Positions 1-10,659 of a DNA stretch of 64,000 nt are shown here, piece after piece. Below the pieces are notes generated by a model. The model was not told where the DNA came from, ran no database searches, and was given only the letters and a program-made list of their open reading frames with translations. How positions within the stretch are numbered: position 1 is the stretch's first letter; each line of letters opens with the position of its first letter. The translations under genes were made by a program, and so were the position numbers. This DNA is from Dasypus novemcinctus (taxonomy: Eukaryota; Chordata; Mammalia; Cingulata; Dasypodidae). Where the stretch lies: contig NC_080677.1 of the NCBI RefSeq assembly GCF_030445035.2, positions 620,001 to 684,000 of the forward strand. Direction: 5' to 3'.

Positions 1-1161
1 TAAAGGAATTATTACTTTGTTTTTGGTATATCCTTAAAATTGAAAAATCAACCTATGTGAACAAGAGGGAAGAGAATAAGACAATCGCTACATTGAAGAT
101 GGACCTGCTTGATATCCAGGAAGGAAAGGGTAAAGGGACACCAAATGGGCCTCTGAATGGATTCAGAGGCTAAATACACACATGTATATATTCAAGCAAT
201 TTTTACTACATCAAGGAAGTGCATGAACCTCCCTGCCCACGATAAAGGGAATGATTTAATATGTAAGGAAACTGCATTACTTTGTCATGTAATGTTGCCA
301 AGAAAATGGTCACTCTGAAGACTATAGAGACATGAGGCAATGGCAAGTTAAAGAAGGAAAACACACAGTAACATGGGTCTTATGGTTGCAGCAATATGAA
401 AGTATACATATTTCTGGAAGAAAACCATGCTACCATCTAAGTAATGATTTTGTTAGGTGGACAAGAGTAACATACCATTATTAGATGTTTTTCAGTACAT
501 TATAGACATGTCCTTTTGTTGCTAGTTTGCTTATCTGAATACTAAAGTGTCAATTTTTAGATGTGTTTATGGTCATTTTCCTGTTCTCAAAAGTAATTTT
601 AAGCCTTTAGAGCTTGTGCAGTATAATAGATTAATTATTGGCATAGAGATCCATATTTTCTAATTACTTGTTCACTTTACTTCTCTTTGTTGCTACTCTG
701 CTTTAAATTAAAAGATCAGTTTTATAACACCAAAAACCAAATTAAGAACTAATAGAAAGGTAATGGGGTAGAAAGAAAGAGTAAGAAATAAGAACTGACA
801 TAAGCAATTTAAATTAGGAGCGAATGAGTTAGTGTTGTTGAAGATGCTGTATTTGACCTGATATTCTGGGTTGGTGATAACTTCACCTGAGACTCTGACA
901 AAAATGTTAATAATAAAGTCTATATTACATTTGTAGTCACGGGAGATCAACCTGGAAGGGTCAAATACAAATATGCCACCTCAAGTAAGTTCTTTTTTTC
1001 AAGTTTCAAGTTTTTAAGTTAGTAAATTTATAGCTAATTGGTTTGGTATTTTACCAATAATGGGTCTTTCATATTGGTGTTGAAACAACGCATCCAGTCC
1101 AAGCTTCACCACAGCTTATTAGCTAAGGTATTATCACTTTTTTCTACCTTAGCAAATGTAA
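1..1161. other. Unassigned AT-rich intergenic sequence
   Basis: I see no gene, RNA or recognisable repeat here. The frames are short and show no known domain. The stretch is AT-rich and ends at the target-site duplication of the first SINE. Confidence 0.5.
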
Positions 1162-1566
1162 AAAAAGTTGCTTTTTTTTTTTTTTTTTTTTTAAGATTTA
1201 TTTATTTATTTAATTTCCCCCCCTCCCCTGGTTGTCTGTTCTTGGTGTCTATTTGCTGCGTCTTGTTTCTTTGTCCGCTTCTGTTGTTGTCAGCGGCACG
1301 GGAAGTGTGGGCCGCGCCATTCTTGGGCAGGCTGCACTTTCTTTTCACGCTGGGCGGCTTTCCTCACGGGCGCACTCCTTGCGCGTGGGGCTCCCCCACG
1401 CGGGGGACACCCTTGCGTGGCGCGGCACTCCTTGCGCGCATCAGCACTGCGCATGGCCAGCTCCACACGGGTCAAGGAGGCCCGGGGTTTGAACCGCGGA
1501 CCTCCCATATGGTAGACGGACGCCCTAACCACTGGGCCAAAGTCCGTTTCCCAAAAAGTTGCTTTT
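1162..1566 (-). mobile_element. DAS SINE (armadillo tRNA-derived), full length
   Basis: The body at about 1176-1552 lies on the minus strand. Its tRNA-like head is at the right end (complement of ACTTTGGCCCAGTGGTTAGG, then an RNA polymerase III B-box-like motif near 1490), and its A-rich tail appears as poly-T with TTTA repeats at the left. A 14-base target duplication, AAAAAGTTGCTTTT, flanks it at 1162-1175 and 1553-1566. The overlapping long open frames on both strands are translations of this GC-rich SINE and are not genes. It belongs to the subtype with a 'CTAACCACTGGGCCAA' head. Confidence 0.93.
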
Positions 1567-1801
1567 AATGTAACATTTTATGTAAACTATGCATCTTTTA
1601 AAAATAAAATTTAAAAATATTTTTTTAAAATTTCATGTCTATTAGATCTTTTAGAGTTTTTGCTGTTTAAAATAAGGAAAAACTGAATCTCAGGACCCTT
1701 TTACTTGCAAACTACCACAAAAACAAAAAAAAAAAACAATTCAAACTGGCTTAAACCTAAAAAGAATATTTATAGTCTGAGTTGCTGAAATGGCTAGAAC
1801 A

Positions 1802-2130
1802 AGGGTTGGCAACTGCAGCATGTGCACCTAATCTGGCCTATCACCTTTTCCAAGTGAGTTAGGAAAGGTGTTTACATTTTTCAGTGGTTGGAGAAAAAAA
1901 TCAAAAGAAGAGTAGCATTTTGGGGCACAAGAAAATTATATGAAATTCAGGTTTCAGTGTCCAGAATATGGTTTTTTTGAACATGCCTATGATCATTTGT
2001 TTGTATATTGCCTATGGCTATTTTTGTGCTATGAGGGCAGAGTTGAGGAGTCATGATAGAGACCATATGGCCCACAAAGCAGAGAATATTTACTGGCGGA
2101 CAATTTACAGAAAAGTTTTGACTCTGCTCT
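1802..2130 (+). mobile_element. Ancient hAT-type DNA transposon fragment (MER/Charlie-like, non-autonomous)
   Basis: The segment starts with the degenerate terminal motif AGGGTTGGCAAC and ends with AAAAGTTTTGACTCTGCTCT, a decayed inverted end. Between them are phrases typical of a non-autonomous element found across placental mammals, such as the 'GAGACCATATGGCCCACAAAGC' region near 2060. It has no coding capacity. The exact family name is not certain. Confidence 0.6.
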
Positions 2131-2390
2131 AGAGGCTTGATGGTGCCAGCACTCAAGTTGTATTGGTTGACACCATCGCATTCTCTCCCACTTCTGCTCT
2201 TCTGAGCGTTGGCTCCAATTTCATCTCGCGAGGGCAAGATGGCAGCAAGCTGTCACACATTTACTTCTGATGTACTCATTTGAGGAAAGAGGAAGGAGAG
2301 CTTCTCTTTCTCAGTCAGTTAAAAAAGCTAGACTTCAACTCCTGGGCCTCTGAGGACACTGTGTACATCTCTGTGCCAAAAGTGTTGGCT

Positions 2391-2540
2391 AGGGGACAAG
2401 TACGCAGGCATGGATCACTTCAGGGGACAAGTACCCAGGTATGGATTACTTAAGGGGACGTATCCAGGCATTGATCATGTTAAGGACATTGTATCCAGGC
2501 GTGGATCACTTTAGGGGCTGTATCGAGGCACAGAGCACTT
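2391..2540. repeat. Minisatellite, about 31-bp unit, five copies
   Basis: Units begin at 2391, 2422, 2453, 2483 and 2513, giving periods of 31, 31, 30 and 30 bases. Each carries a diverged form of 'AGGGGACAAGTA', then 'CCAGGCATGGATCACTT'. The first two units are most alike, and the last three share 'GTATCCAGGC'-type cores. There are no spacers between units. Confidence 0.88.
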
Positions 2541-3149
2541 GTCCACCTCTGGAACTGAGGGCAGTTTAACTCCCTCCCCACCACATCGATTGAGTAGGAA
2601 TGGACTTAGGAAAACCAAGGTGCTCTTATTAGAAGAATGCTGTTGGATACTGGTCAACCAAAGCAAATTGAATTTGCTGGAGAATGGCCTTCAGGCCTTG
2701 CAGAAATCTCTCTTACTGGGGAAAGAGAAGTTAGAGGCAAAAATGGGAAATGAGTCCTGGAGTTGATGCAGTTCCCTTAAGTTTATACAAGGTCGCTCTT
2801 GACGCATAAACATCCAGCACAAACCTGGCTACCATTTTAACTCCTCTGTTGCCCAAATGCTGAAAAACTGCTTATTGCCAATTTCTATAATGGAAGTGTG
2901 TCTGAACTTCTGAACTGAAAGTTGATGGAGAAATACCTGACCTAGCAAACCAGCTGCAATCAAGACAATAAAAATTCGTTAGCAATAATTCATCTTTGTA
3001 AAGACAAGGATATGTAAAGATGAAGTCAAACATTTATTGCCTTATAAACGAATGATACATACTCTCCACTGTTAGCATAATCACCCTCATTTTACACCTG
3101 CTATACCTAGGCACTGCCTACACATTGCCTGATGGACATTGAATATGGT
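2541..3149. other. Unassigned sequence
   Basis: I recognise no gene or repeat. The largest frame is about 75 codons and resembles no known domain. Confidence 0.45.
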
Positions 3150-4556
3150 TACACCCAAGTCCTGAAGCACCTACTGTGTGCTGGCCACTGGGATTCAATG
3201 ACTAGCAAGTGCCAGGACTGCTGCTCTCCCAGTGCTTGTAGTTCATTCAGAAAGAAAGACATTAACCAAATGATGAAATGCATAGCGACTTATGAACAAA
3301 TTTATCAAGGGGGCTTGTTGTGTGTGTGTGTGTTGGTGTGTATGTGCATTGGGGATAAAGTATAGGAATGCCTGAGGAAGTCACAGGAGTTGGTATCAAA
3401 AGGACTGGGATGACGGGAGGGGTGGAGGTTGGGTGGTGAGAGCATCCCAGGCAGGAGGATAGAGTTTATCAAGGTCCTGAGGCCAGAGGGAACATGATGG
3501 AGTATAGAAATGGAAAGAAGGCTGGAACCTCAAAATAAGGAATTGACATGGATTGAGATGGGCTTATAAATCAAGGCAGAATTCAGGTCTTTCAGGAACA
3601 TATAGACCCTGCTAAAGACTTGGGGTTTTTCCTCTGGTTTGAGGGATGATATAACAATATTTGTGTTTTAATGAAAAAAAAATGTCTCTGATTACAACAT
3701 GGAAAGTGAATTGGAGAAACCCAGGAGTACAGGTGAAGAGACCGATTAGGAGTGGTTAAGAAAAAAATAAAGATAGTTTCTTCAACTAGGATGGTGGATA
3801 TAGAAAAAGAGCTGTGGGTGGAGGATGGAGACACCGAGGTTGATTAGTAGGTTTATACATGAACACATGAATATCGAGGGAGAAGGAGATAACAAGAGCT
3901 TGTGTTAGGGGTCTGGCTTACCCAAGTGGGTAAGTGGGTCAAGATTCAGTCTACTGAAGAAAATCAGGATTGAGATGATGAGTTTGTGTTTGAAGATTAC
4001 ATTTGAACTGCCTCAACTATCCAAACAGCAACGTCAAGCAGGCAGTTGGAAAACTAAGTGTGACACTCAGAGGAATAGCATAGGGTGGGGAATAAAGAAC
4101 TAAAGAGCCACCTACCTGTCAATCATACTTAAAGCCAGGGGAATTAGTGAGTGTACTCAGGGAGAGAGTGAAGACAGAGAGACAAGTAAGAAGTCTCACC
4201 TGATCTTGCAACACCCCCCACCGATTACCGACTTGGAGGAGGAGGAAGGCAGCAAGCGGGCCTGAGGAGGAAGAGACAGACAGGTAAGGAGAAGAGCAGG
4301 GAAGAGTGGAGTCACGGCCTCCAGGGGAGATCAATGGAGTGTGGTTTCTGGGACACCAAGGAAAACAATGATTCATGAAGGAGGAAATGGTCATAATGGC
4401 AAATGCTACTCAGATGCCACACTAGATAAAGACAAATATTGCCCATTGGGTTTAGTGACATTGAATCATTGGTGACCTCAGTGAGAACTGTTTTGGGAAA
4501 GTTTGGGGGTGGAAACCAGGTTTGAGTGGGCTCAAGAGTGACTCAGATCCTGTTTT
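3150..4556 (-). mobile_element. L2 LINE, long antisense fragment
   Basis: The left end is the complement of the L2 3' end (GCACCTACTGTGTGCTGGCC). The segment continues through the antisense of the L2 reverse-transcriptase region, for example CATTGGTGACCTCAGTGAGA near 4470. The coding strand is full of stops, and the polymerase active-site part is not readable. This is a fossil common to placental mammals. Confidence 0.72.
3317..3346. repeat. (TG)n microsatellite
   Basis: A short imperfect run of TG dinucleotides (TTGTGTGTGTGTGTGTTGGTG) lies inside the L2 fragment. Confidence 0.8.
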
Positions 4557-4828
4557 CAAAGAAGTCCTGAGTTTTGATTCCATCCTTTTATGATTTCACT
4601 TCTGCCCTTTGAACCTGGTCTCCCCGACGTGCCCTCAAAGGCTTAACTGAGCTTCCTCCACAAGGCTGTGGAGTACTCAGCGCTGAGTGTGTACATTCCT
4701 GGCTATTCAGGTAGAGGATCCCATCCCAATTAGTGCCTTTGGAATCCAACTCTTAGTTCTGACCCATATCCCAGGTAACATTTAAGCTGTTCCTTAAGTG
4801 AAGATAATTGAAGCTTTATTCTCCAGGT

Positions 4829-5006
4829 AATAAAGCATCGACCTCAGGTTTGAATCAACACTTTGCCATTAATTGCATGAAATTGGAAAGTTGCTCAACT
4901 TCGGTTTCTTCATCAGTAAAGTGAGGACTAATCATGCCTATTTTACCATGTCATTGTGAGAATTACATTTCCAGGTACATGATGCTTGCTCAATAAACTT
5001 TGGTTA
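4829..5006 (+). mobile_element. MIR SINE fragment
   Basis: The segment carries the MIR core: 'AAAGTTGCTCAACTTCGGTTTC', then 'TCATCAGTAAAGTGAGGA', then a tail near 'GCTTGCTCAATAAAC'. It is diverged, as expected for an old element. Confidence 0.75.
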
Positions 5007-5159
5007 CTTTCCCCCACTTTTCTTCTCCTTCCAGGAAACAAACATCATTTTAACCATCTTTCTATGGAGCATTTCTGAACGTAAAGAAATGTTTCTAAAG
5101 TGATAGACTTCCCTTAATTATTAAGGTAATCAAGGAATGTGGGGGCATTTCTTTATTCA

Positions 5160-5490
5160 TCCAACATGTGTTTGTTGAGCACCTTTTACTGGACAAACAC
5201 AGAACTAGATTTGGGGAAGACAGTGATGAACAAAATGGACATGACTCTTGGTCACGTGGTGTTTATCACCCAGTCCAGGAGGTGAAAGATAGAACAAAAG
5301 TAAAATGGTAACATAATTATAAATTGTAATAGATGCTGTGAAGGAAAGATAAAGCGTTCTGAGACAGAACAATGGCTTAGGGCAACTCTGAGTGGAGTCA
5401 GTGGGGAAAGTTTTCCTGAGAATTTGATGTGTAAGCTGATACCTGAAGGACATGAAGAAATCAAGGAAATTCATCATTCATGACAGGCTT
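5160..5490 (-). mobile_element. L2 LINE 3' end, antisense
   Basis: It begins with CATCCAACATGTGTTTGTTG and GAGCACCTTTTACTGGACAA, the complement of the L2 3' terminus. It continues to TGAGAATTTGATGTGTAAGC and ACCTGAAGGACATGAAG, which match the complement of the L2 3' region. It is non-coding here. Confidence 0.72.
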
Positions 5491-6203
5491 GGGCCCCAAG
5501 AAGCTACTGCAGGTAATGAGCCCCTAACCTGAATCCACACCTAGCAGCTGTGTATTTATTGACTTCTAGTGTTTTCCTTTCTCTTTCACATCTACCAGGT
5601 GATCAAGATGATCACCTTTTTAATAGTAGCTATTTCTAACCTAACTGTGGATTGAGAAATCCTACAATCATGCTGGTTCGTATTACATGTAGATGAGAAT
5701 GAAATAGGCTTTGGATGGGGCCTCTCCCATGAATAAAGCACCTAAATTTCAATGTCTGACCTTTGCACCATCTCATTAAGTTTCTCAGGGATCGGGTTTG
5801 CTCCTGGGTTCTTGGTGAGGTTCTTGGCAGGTGACCTCTGGGCAAGTGACATGTTGTGGTGCAATCCCAAGCAGTTATGACACATGCTGCCTTTCAAGTA
5901 AAGTGAGAGCTGGAGTCTGTGGGGAGCTCTAGTGTGCAAAGGATAAATTGTCAACTGGGAGGGCCCTGGGCAAACAGACTGACTGGTTCCTATCTGATTT
6001 TGTGGTTTTCTGTCTCCCAGTGATGCTGCACTTCTCCCTCAGGAGTCAGCCACACTTAGGAGAAGAAACCGGCTCAGAGGGAATGCCTAATGGCATGCCT
6101 ACCAAGTCAAGTTTCTGCTGCTTGGTAAGAGCTGTTCAGAGACTCAGAGACATTTTCCCTTTTTTTGAACTTGAGCTTGACTGGGCACAAAGTGAGGAAA
6201 CTG
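5491..6203. other. Unassigned sequence
   Basis: No gene or named repeat is recognised. The 102-codon frame at 5948-6256 runs into the L1 poly-T tail and has no recognisable domain. Confidence 0.45.
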
Positions 6204-6760
6204 AAGAAGCATATATTTTTTTTTTTTTAATTAATTTTTTTTTATTGACTTTGTAATAATGTTACATTAAAAATATATATGTGAGGTCCCATTCATCCCC
6301 ACCCCCCCCCCCACCCCCCCTCTCCCCCCCCAACAACACTCGTTTCCATCATCATGACACATCCATTGGATTTGGTAAGTACATCTTTGGGCACCTCTGC
6401 ACCTTATAGACAATGGTCCACATCATGGCCCCCACTCTCCTCCATTCCATCCAGTGGGCCCTGTGAGGATTTACAATGTCCGGTGATTACCTCTGAGGCA
6501 CCATCCAGGGCAGCTCCATGTCCCAAAGACGTCTCCATCTCTCATCTCTTCCTGCCTTTCCCCATACCCATCGTCCACCATGTCCACTTTTCCCAATTCC
6601 ATGCCACCTCTTCTATGTGGACATTGGATTGGTTGTGTCCATTGCACCTCTATGTCAAGAGGAGGCTCAGATTCCACATGGATGCTGGATGCAGTCCTCC
6701 CATTTTCAGTTGTAATCACTCTAGGCTCCACGGTGTGGTGATTGTCCTTCAAGAAGCATA
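6204..6760 (-). mobile_element. L1 3' end (armadillo lineage), 5'-truncated
   Basis: The element at about 6214-6750 lies on the minus strand. Its A-rich tail appears as poly-T at 6215-6245, followed by 'GTAATAATGTTACATTAAAA' and a C-rich run near 6300-6330. The target duplication AAGAAGCATA is at 6204-6213 and 6751-6760. It shares its sequence with the copies at 6894, 55391 and 63827. No ORF2 is retained, so it cannot move by itself. Confidence 0.88.
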
Positions 6761-6880
6761 TTTTTATAGCAGTTTCTTTTCTAGGACGACATAGTTTCCT
6801 CTGAAATCCACTTTTCTCTCCTATGAGAGAATCTGAGAATGAGGAGATAGAAGCAAGTACTAAAATAATTTTCCTTCCTT

Positions 6881-7440
6881 AAAAAGAATTGGGCCATGTG
6901 GAATCTAAGCCCCCTCTTGATATAGATGTGGAGTGGACACAACCATTCCAAGGTCCACAGGATGGAGGAATAGAGTATGGATTAGAGTGGACTTACTGAT
7001 ATTCTATTCATGAACTATTGTGATTAGTAATTGAAGAAAATGTGGCATTGGTGTGGAGAAAGTGGCCATGGTGGCTGCTGGGGGTGGGGAATGGGAGGAA
7101 GAGATGAGATGTGGAGGCATTTTCTGGACTTGGAGTTGTCCTGGGTGGTGCTGTAGGGACAGTTACCAGACATTGTATGTCCTCCCATAGTCCACTGGGT
7201 GGACTGTGGGAGAGTGAGGGCTATGATGTGGACCATTGACCATGAGGTGCAGTGGTGCTCAGAGATGTATTCACCAAATGCAATGAATGTCTCATGACGA
7301 TGGAGGAGATTGTTGTTATGGGGGGAGGAGTGGGATGAGGGGGGTAGGGGTATATGGGGACCTCATATTTTTTTAATGTAATATTAAAAAAATAAAGACA
7401 AAAAAATAAAAAAGAATAAAAAAAAAAAAAAAGAATTGGG
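6881..7440 (+). mobile_element. L1 3' end, diverged copy, 5'-truncated
   Basis: The element at about 6894-7427 starts inside the same 3'-UTR as the neighbouring minus-strand copy and ends in an A-rich tail after 'CTCATATTTTTTTAATGTAA'. The target duplication AAAAAGAATTGGG is at 6881-6893 and 7428-7440. It differs at many sites from the 6214 copy and contains extra sequence near 6985-7040, so it is probably another subfamily. It has no coding capacity. Confidence 0.87.
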
Positions 7441-7877
7441 GATTGTTGTGTTCCCTGCCTCCTTTTTAGTATTTCTGTCACCAAGCAGGAGGATTTCTTC
7501 CAAGCTTTCTGGATTGCCTCCCCTACTCCAAGAAGACTACTTCCATTTCAGATAACCTCAAGTAAGGGCCAACTGGAGACAGGGAACAAAGGATAGCTTT
7601 TATTTTTTTCTGTAAAATGCTCTTCCAAATTATGTAGTAGAATTACAGAATGTCTCCCTCCTAGGAAAGCAAAGAATTTAGTCCCAAAGAAGGCTCAAGG
7701 GCATCAATGGACAAGTTTAACTAAGAGGAGCTATCTATGACTTCAAGACAGTAATGCAGTATTTACATAATCTTTCTGTTCAAGCTTTCCCCAAAGCTGA
7801 CCTAGCCCAAGACCTGAGAAAGAAGTGTGAGGAGCTGGGAGAATTTCAGAGACTAATATTAGTGACAGATGATTGAC
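7441..7877. other. Unassigned sequence
   Basis: No gene or repeat is recognised between the L1 tail and the MIR. Confidence 0.45.
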
Positions 7878-8024
7878 AGGCAGTATGGTGTTATGGAAAG
7901 TGCTAGAGGGCCATCAAGGGCCTGGCAGCAACGGTTGACTCTGAGACTGGTTCACTGAGGAGATTTGAGCAAATTACATAATCTAGTTTGTCCCCAATCC
8001 CTTCACTTCAAAAACAAGAACCTG
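7878..8024 (+). mobile_element. MIR SINE, interrupted by a DAS SINE
   Basis: 'CAGTATGGTGTTATGGAAAG' starts a MIR head. A degenerate core follows with 'GAGCAAATTACATAATCTAG', matching the MIR 'gggcaagttacttaa' region. The DAS SINE at 8025 is inserted in or at the end of it. Confidence 0.65.
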
Positions 8025-8443
8025 GGAAGCAGATTTGGCTCAACTAATAGAGCGTCTGTCTACCACATAGGAGGTCCAGGATTCAAACCCAGGGCCTCCT
8101 TGACCCGTGTGCAGCTGGCCCACGTGCAGTGCTGATGCATGCAAGGAGTGCTGTGCCATGTAGGTGTGTCCCCCACGTAGGGGAGCCCCACGAGCAAGGA
8201 GTACACCCTGTAAGGAGAGCTGCCCTGCACGAAAAAAGTGCAGCCTGCCCAGGAGTGGTGCCCCGCACACATGGAGAGCTGACGCAGCAAGATGACACAA
8301 CAAAAAGAGACACAGATTCTCAGTGCCGCTGACAAGAATACAAGTGGACACAGAAGAACACACAGTGAATGGACACAGAAAGCATACATGGGGGGGGAGA
8401 AAAATTAATAAAAAATAAATCTTTAAAAAAAAACAAGAACCTG
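8010..8443 (+). mobile_element. DAS SINE, full length, the only plus-strand complete copy
   Basis: The body at 8025-8428 begins GGGAAGCAGATTTGGCTCAA. Its head has tRNA-like A and B boxes (GGATTCAAACC near 8089). The GC-rich body is followed by an A-rich tail with AATAAATCTTT. The 15-base duplication AAAAACAAGAACCTG is at 8010-8024 and 8429-8443. The 'GGCTCAACTAATAGAGCG' head places it in the second subtype, with the copies at 27601, 45465 and 48893. Confidence 0.93.
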
Positions 8444-8499
8444 TGCTCTTAACAATTCTTGTAGACTCTATCAGCGTGAAAATGGCTGGTTTTGTGGGT

Positions 8500-9364
8500 A
8501 AATGAGGCATTTCTAGGGCCAGGCTAAATCTATAATGAATTTAGGGACATTCCAAAGATACATTGAGATATTTTATCCATGGATAATATAGTGAGAAATA
8601 ATTTTGCTTGCTGCCCAGGATTTTGTTGGTTGGAGGTGGTGGGTACCAAGTGACAATGTCCCCCAAATGATGGTCATTGTTACTGGCATGGCTTTGATTA
8701 TGACTGAAAATTCTTGTGATGCTGCAAAGTTCCATATAAAATCACAACACAAACTGGACATACAGTTGATAACTATGAGAACAAAACCCTTACACATACA
8801 GGAAAAAGACTAGAAATAAATGTACCCTTTTTAGAACACGGATTTTGTGTGGATGATGGAACTAAGATGTGATTTTCTTTTTTCTACTTCTTTCTGTAGA
8901 AATTTCCTGTAACCAATGTAGTGAGCTCTGTTTTACTCTGAAATATTTTATATTTATGCACAAGGGGAATTTCTTTTACCTTGTAAAATAATAGTAGCAA
9001 AAGCAATAGAAGCAAAATTATTATAGTGTCCTGAACAATTTAACAAGTCTTGGGGAAAACTTCACATCTATCCCTACACTTCTGCATTAGATATTTAATT
9101 TCTGTGCAAATGCTTGCCTTCCATAGTAAAAATTGAGGCCAAAGAAGCAATTTATTTTGTAGGTTTTCTCAGCAATATTTTAACTGATTTGTTTGCATTT
9201 ATAGGCTAGAGTGATAACTAGAAGGGAAAATAGGAAATTTGTTTTCTATTCTACAGAGTTTGGGAAATATCAGCTCTCTAGCAAAAGAAATACTTCATAC
9301 TTAGAAACTCAGCAGTTGAAATGGTTTGATGGAATTTTGGCATCAGATGTTCCACCTATTAGTT
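8500..9364. other. Unassigned AT-rich sequence
   Basis: No gene or recognisable repeat is seen. Frames are short. Confidence 0.45.
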
Positions 9365-9690
9365 CCTTTTTTTTAAAAATTAAAGTGAAATGCACAGAAC
9401 ATAAAATTAACCATTTTAGAGTGAACAGTTCAGCGGCATCCAGTGGGCCCCAGTGTTGCGCACCCTTCCTCTGATCTAGTTCCAGAACATTCCATCGCCC
9501 CGAATGCATCCCCATTGGCATGGCTCCCCACCCTCTCCACCCCTAGGCCTGGCAGCCACCAGTCTGTTTCCTGCCCCTGTGGATTTGCTCTTCTGGAGAT
9601 TTCATAGAAGTGCAATCACACAAGGTGTGACTTTTGTATCTGGTTGCTCTCCCTTTGCATGCAGATTTCAAGGTAGTTTCTTAAGATGGG
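9365..9690 (-). mobile_element. Ancient L1M 3' end
   Basis: The plus strand reads as the complement of an L1M 3' UTR: AACATAAAATTAACCATTTT, 'CAGTTCAGCGGCATC' and CCTGGCAGCCACCAGTCTG. There is no coding capacity. Confidence 0.7.
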
Positions 9691-10405
9691 AAATTGGAAA
9701 AGATTAAGTTCATTCTCACCATGAAGCCCTCGTGTTTCTTCATTTACAGTGGTTCCTACTCAGGACTTGGCGCCCTCTAAATTTCTCAAGGAGTTCATTC
9801 TGGGTATTCTAGTTTCAGCTCTAGCCCCTTTTCCTGCTCCTGCCCTCTACAGGAATTGGAAGCTAGCTGAAGGCCCCACCGTGAGCTTCTGGCTTCCTGG
9901 TTTTCTGGCGGGACCTTGTTTTCCTCTCTCTTTGAGGAGGAGACTATTGAAAGCAGCGGCTCCCCTCCCCTCAGGGATGCCGAAGGGCACTCTTGGGGAA
10001 GGACAGGGCCGCAGAGTACTGGGCGATGATGGGGCGCTGCTGGAGTCCGTGTGATTTCCCAGTGAAGGTCCTTGCACTGCAGCAGTGTGTCATCAGCCTG
10101 CGTCCTGCAGGTACTCCTTGCGGTTGCAGCTGTGCATGAACTGGTGCCATTTCCGCAGTTGTCGCTGGTGGTTCCCACTGGTGCTGAGCAGCGTGATTCC
10201 CCAAAGTGTCTTTTACCTTGAATGCTCTCATGCGGAAAGCCCGGCACGTGCCATTATTTGGAACTTGATAGTATTCTGTTTCTTCTGGCGGTCTTACCTC
10301 TTATGTCATGTTTGCATCCACAATGTCTAGAGAGCTCAACCCTATTCTAAGGGCAACCCTTAGTTTCATTCCTGCAGAGCCCTGTGGTGATGGTTAAGCG
10401 CTTTC
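9691..10405. other. Unassigned sequence, moderately GC-rich
   Basis: Overlapping frames of up to 150 codons occur on both strands between 9749 and 10330, as expected in GC-rich DNA with few stops. None shows a known domain, and I see no splice or codon pattern to support a gene. Confidence 0.4.
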
Positions 10406-10545
10406 TGTGGATATCATTCATTCATTCAATGATTATTGATTGGCAGTTATGTTTCAGACTAATTGCTAGGTGGTAGGGATTTCCAAAGGAATTAAAAAAA
10501 TGTGGCCTTGCCTCTAAGGAGCAGGCTAAAGGGAAGATCTAAATT
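10406..10545 (-). mobile_element. L2 LINE 3' fragment, antisense
   Basis: 'TTCATTCATTCAATGATTAT' and the following 'GGCAGTTATGTTTCAGAC' are a diverged complement of the L2 3' terminus. Confidence 0.5.
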
Positions 10546-10553
10546 AAACACAC

Positions 10554-10641
10554 ACAAAGCAATTAAATTGATTAAGCAATAGCCTTGTCAATTGCCTAAT
10601 TAAATAGGCAATTACTGGGTTTAATTTAATCAATTAAATAG
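10554..10641. repeat. AT-rich inverted repeat (potential cruciform)
   Basis: An inner hairpin of ATTGCCTA and TAGGCAAT is separated by six bases. It is flanked by outer arms AATTGATTAA and TTAATCAATT. The whole segment is AT-rich and has no coding frame. Confidence 0.6.
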
Positions 10642-10659
10642 ACCAGATAAGCCATATAG

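Noticed and set aside
1038..1568. 176-codon frame on the plus strand
   Set aside because: Most of it is the antisense translation of a DAS SINE, with poly-T translated as a Phe run. The same translated pattern recurs at every minus-strand SINE.
2391..2540. CRISPR-like array of 31-base repeats
   Set aside because: The repeats adjoin each other with no unique spacers, and the genome is mammalian. It is a minisatellite.
8025..8098. Possible tRNA gene with A and B boxes
   Set aside because: It is the tRNA-derived head of a SINE. It continues directly into the SINE body and has target duplications.
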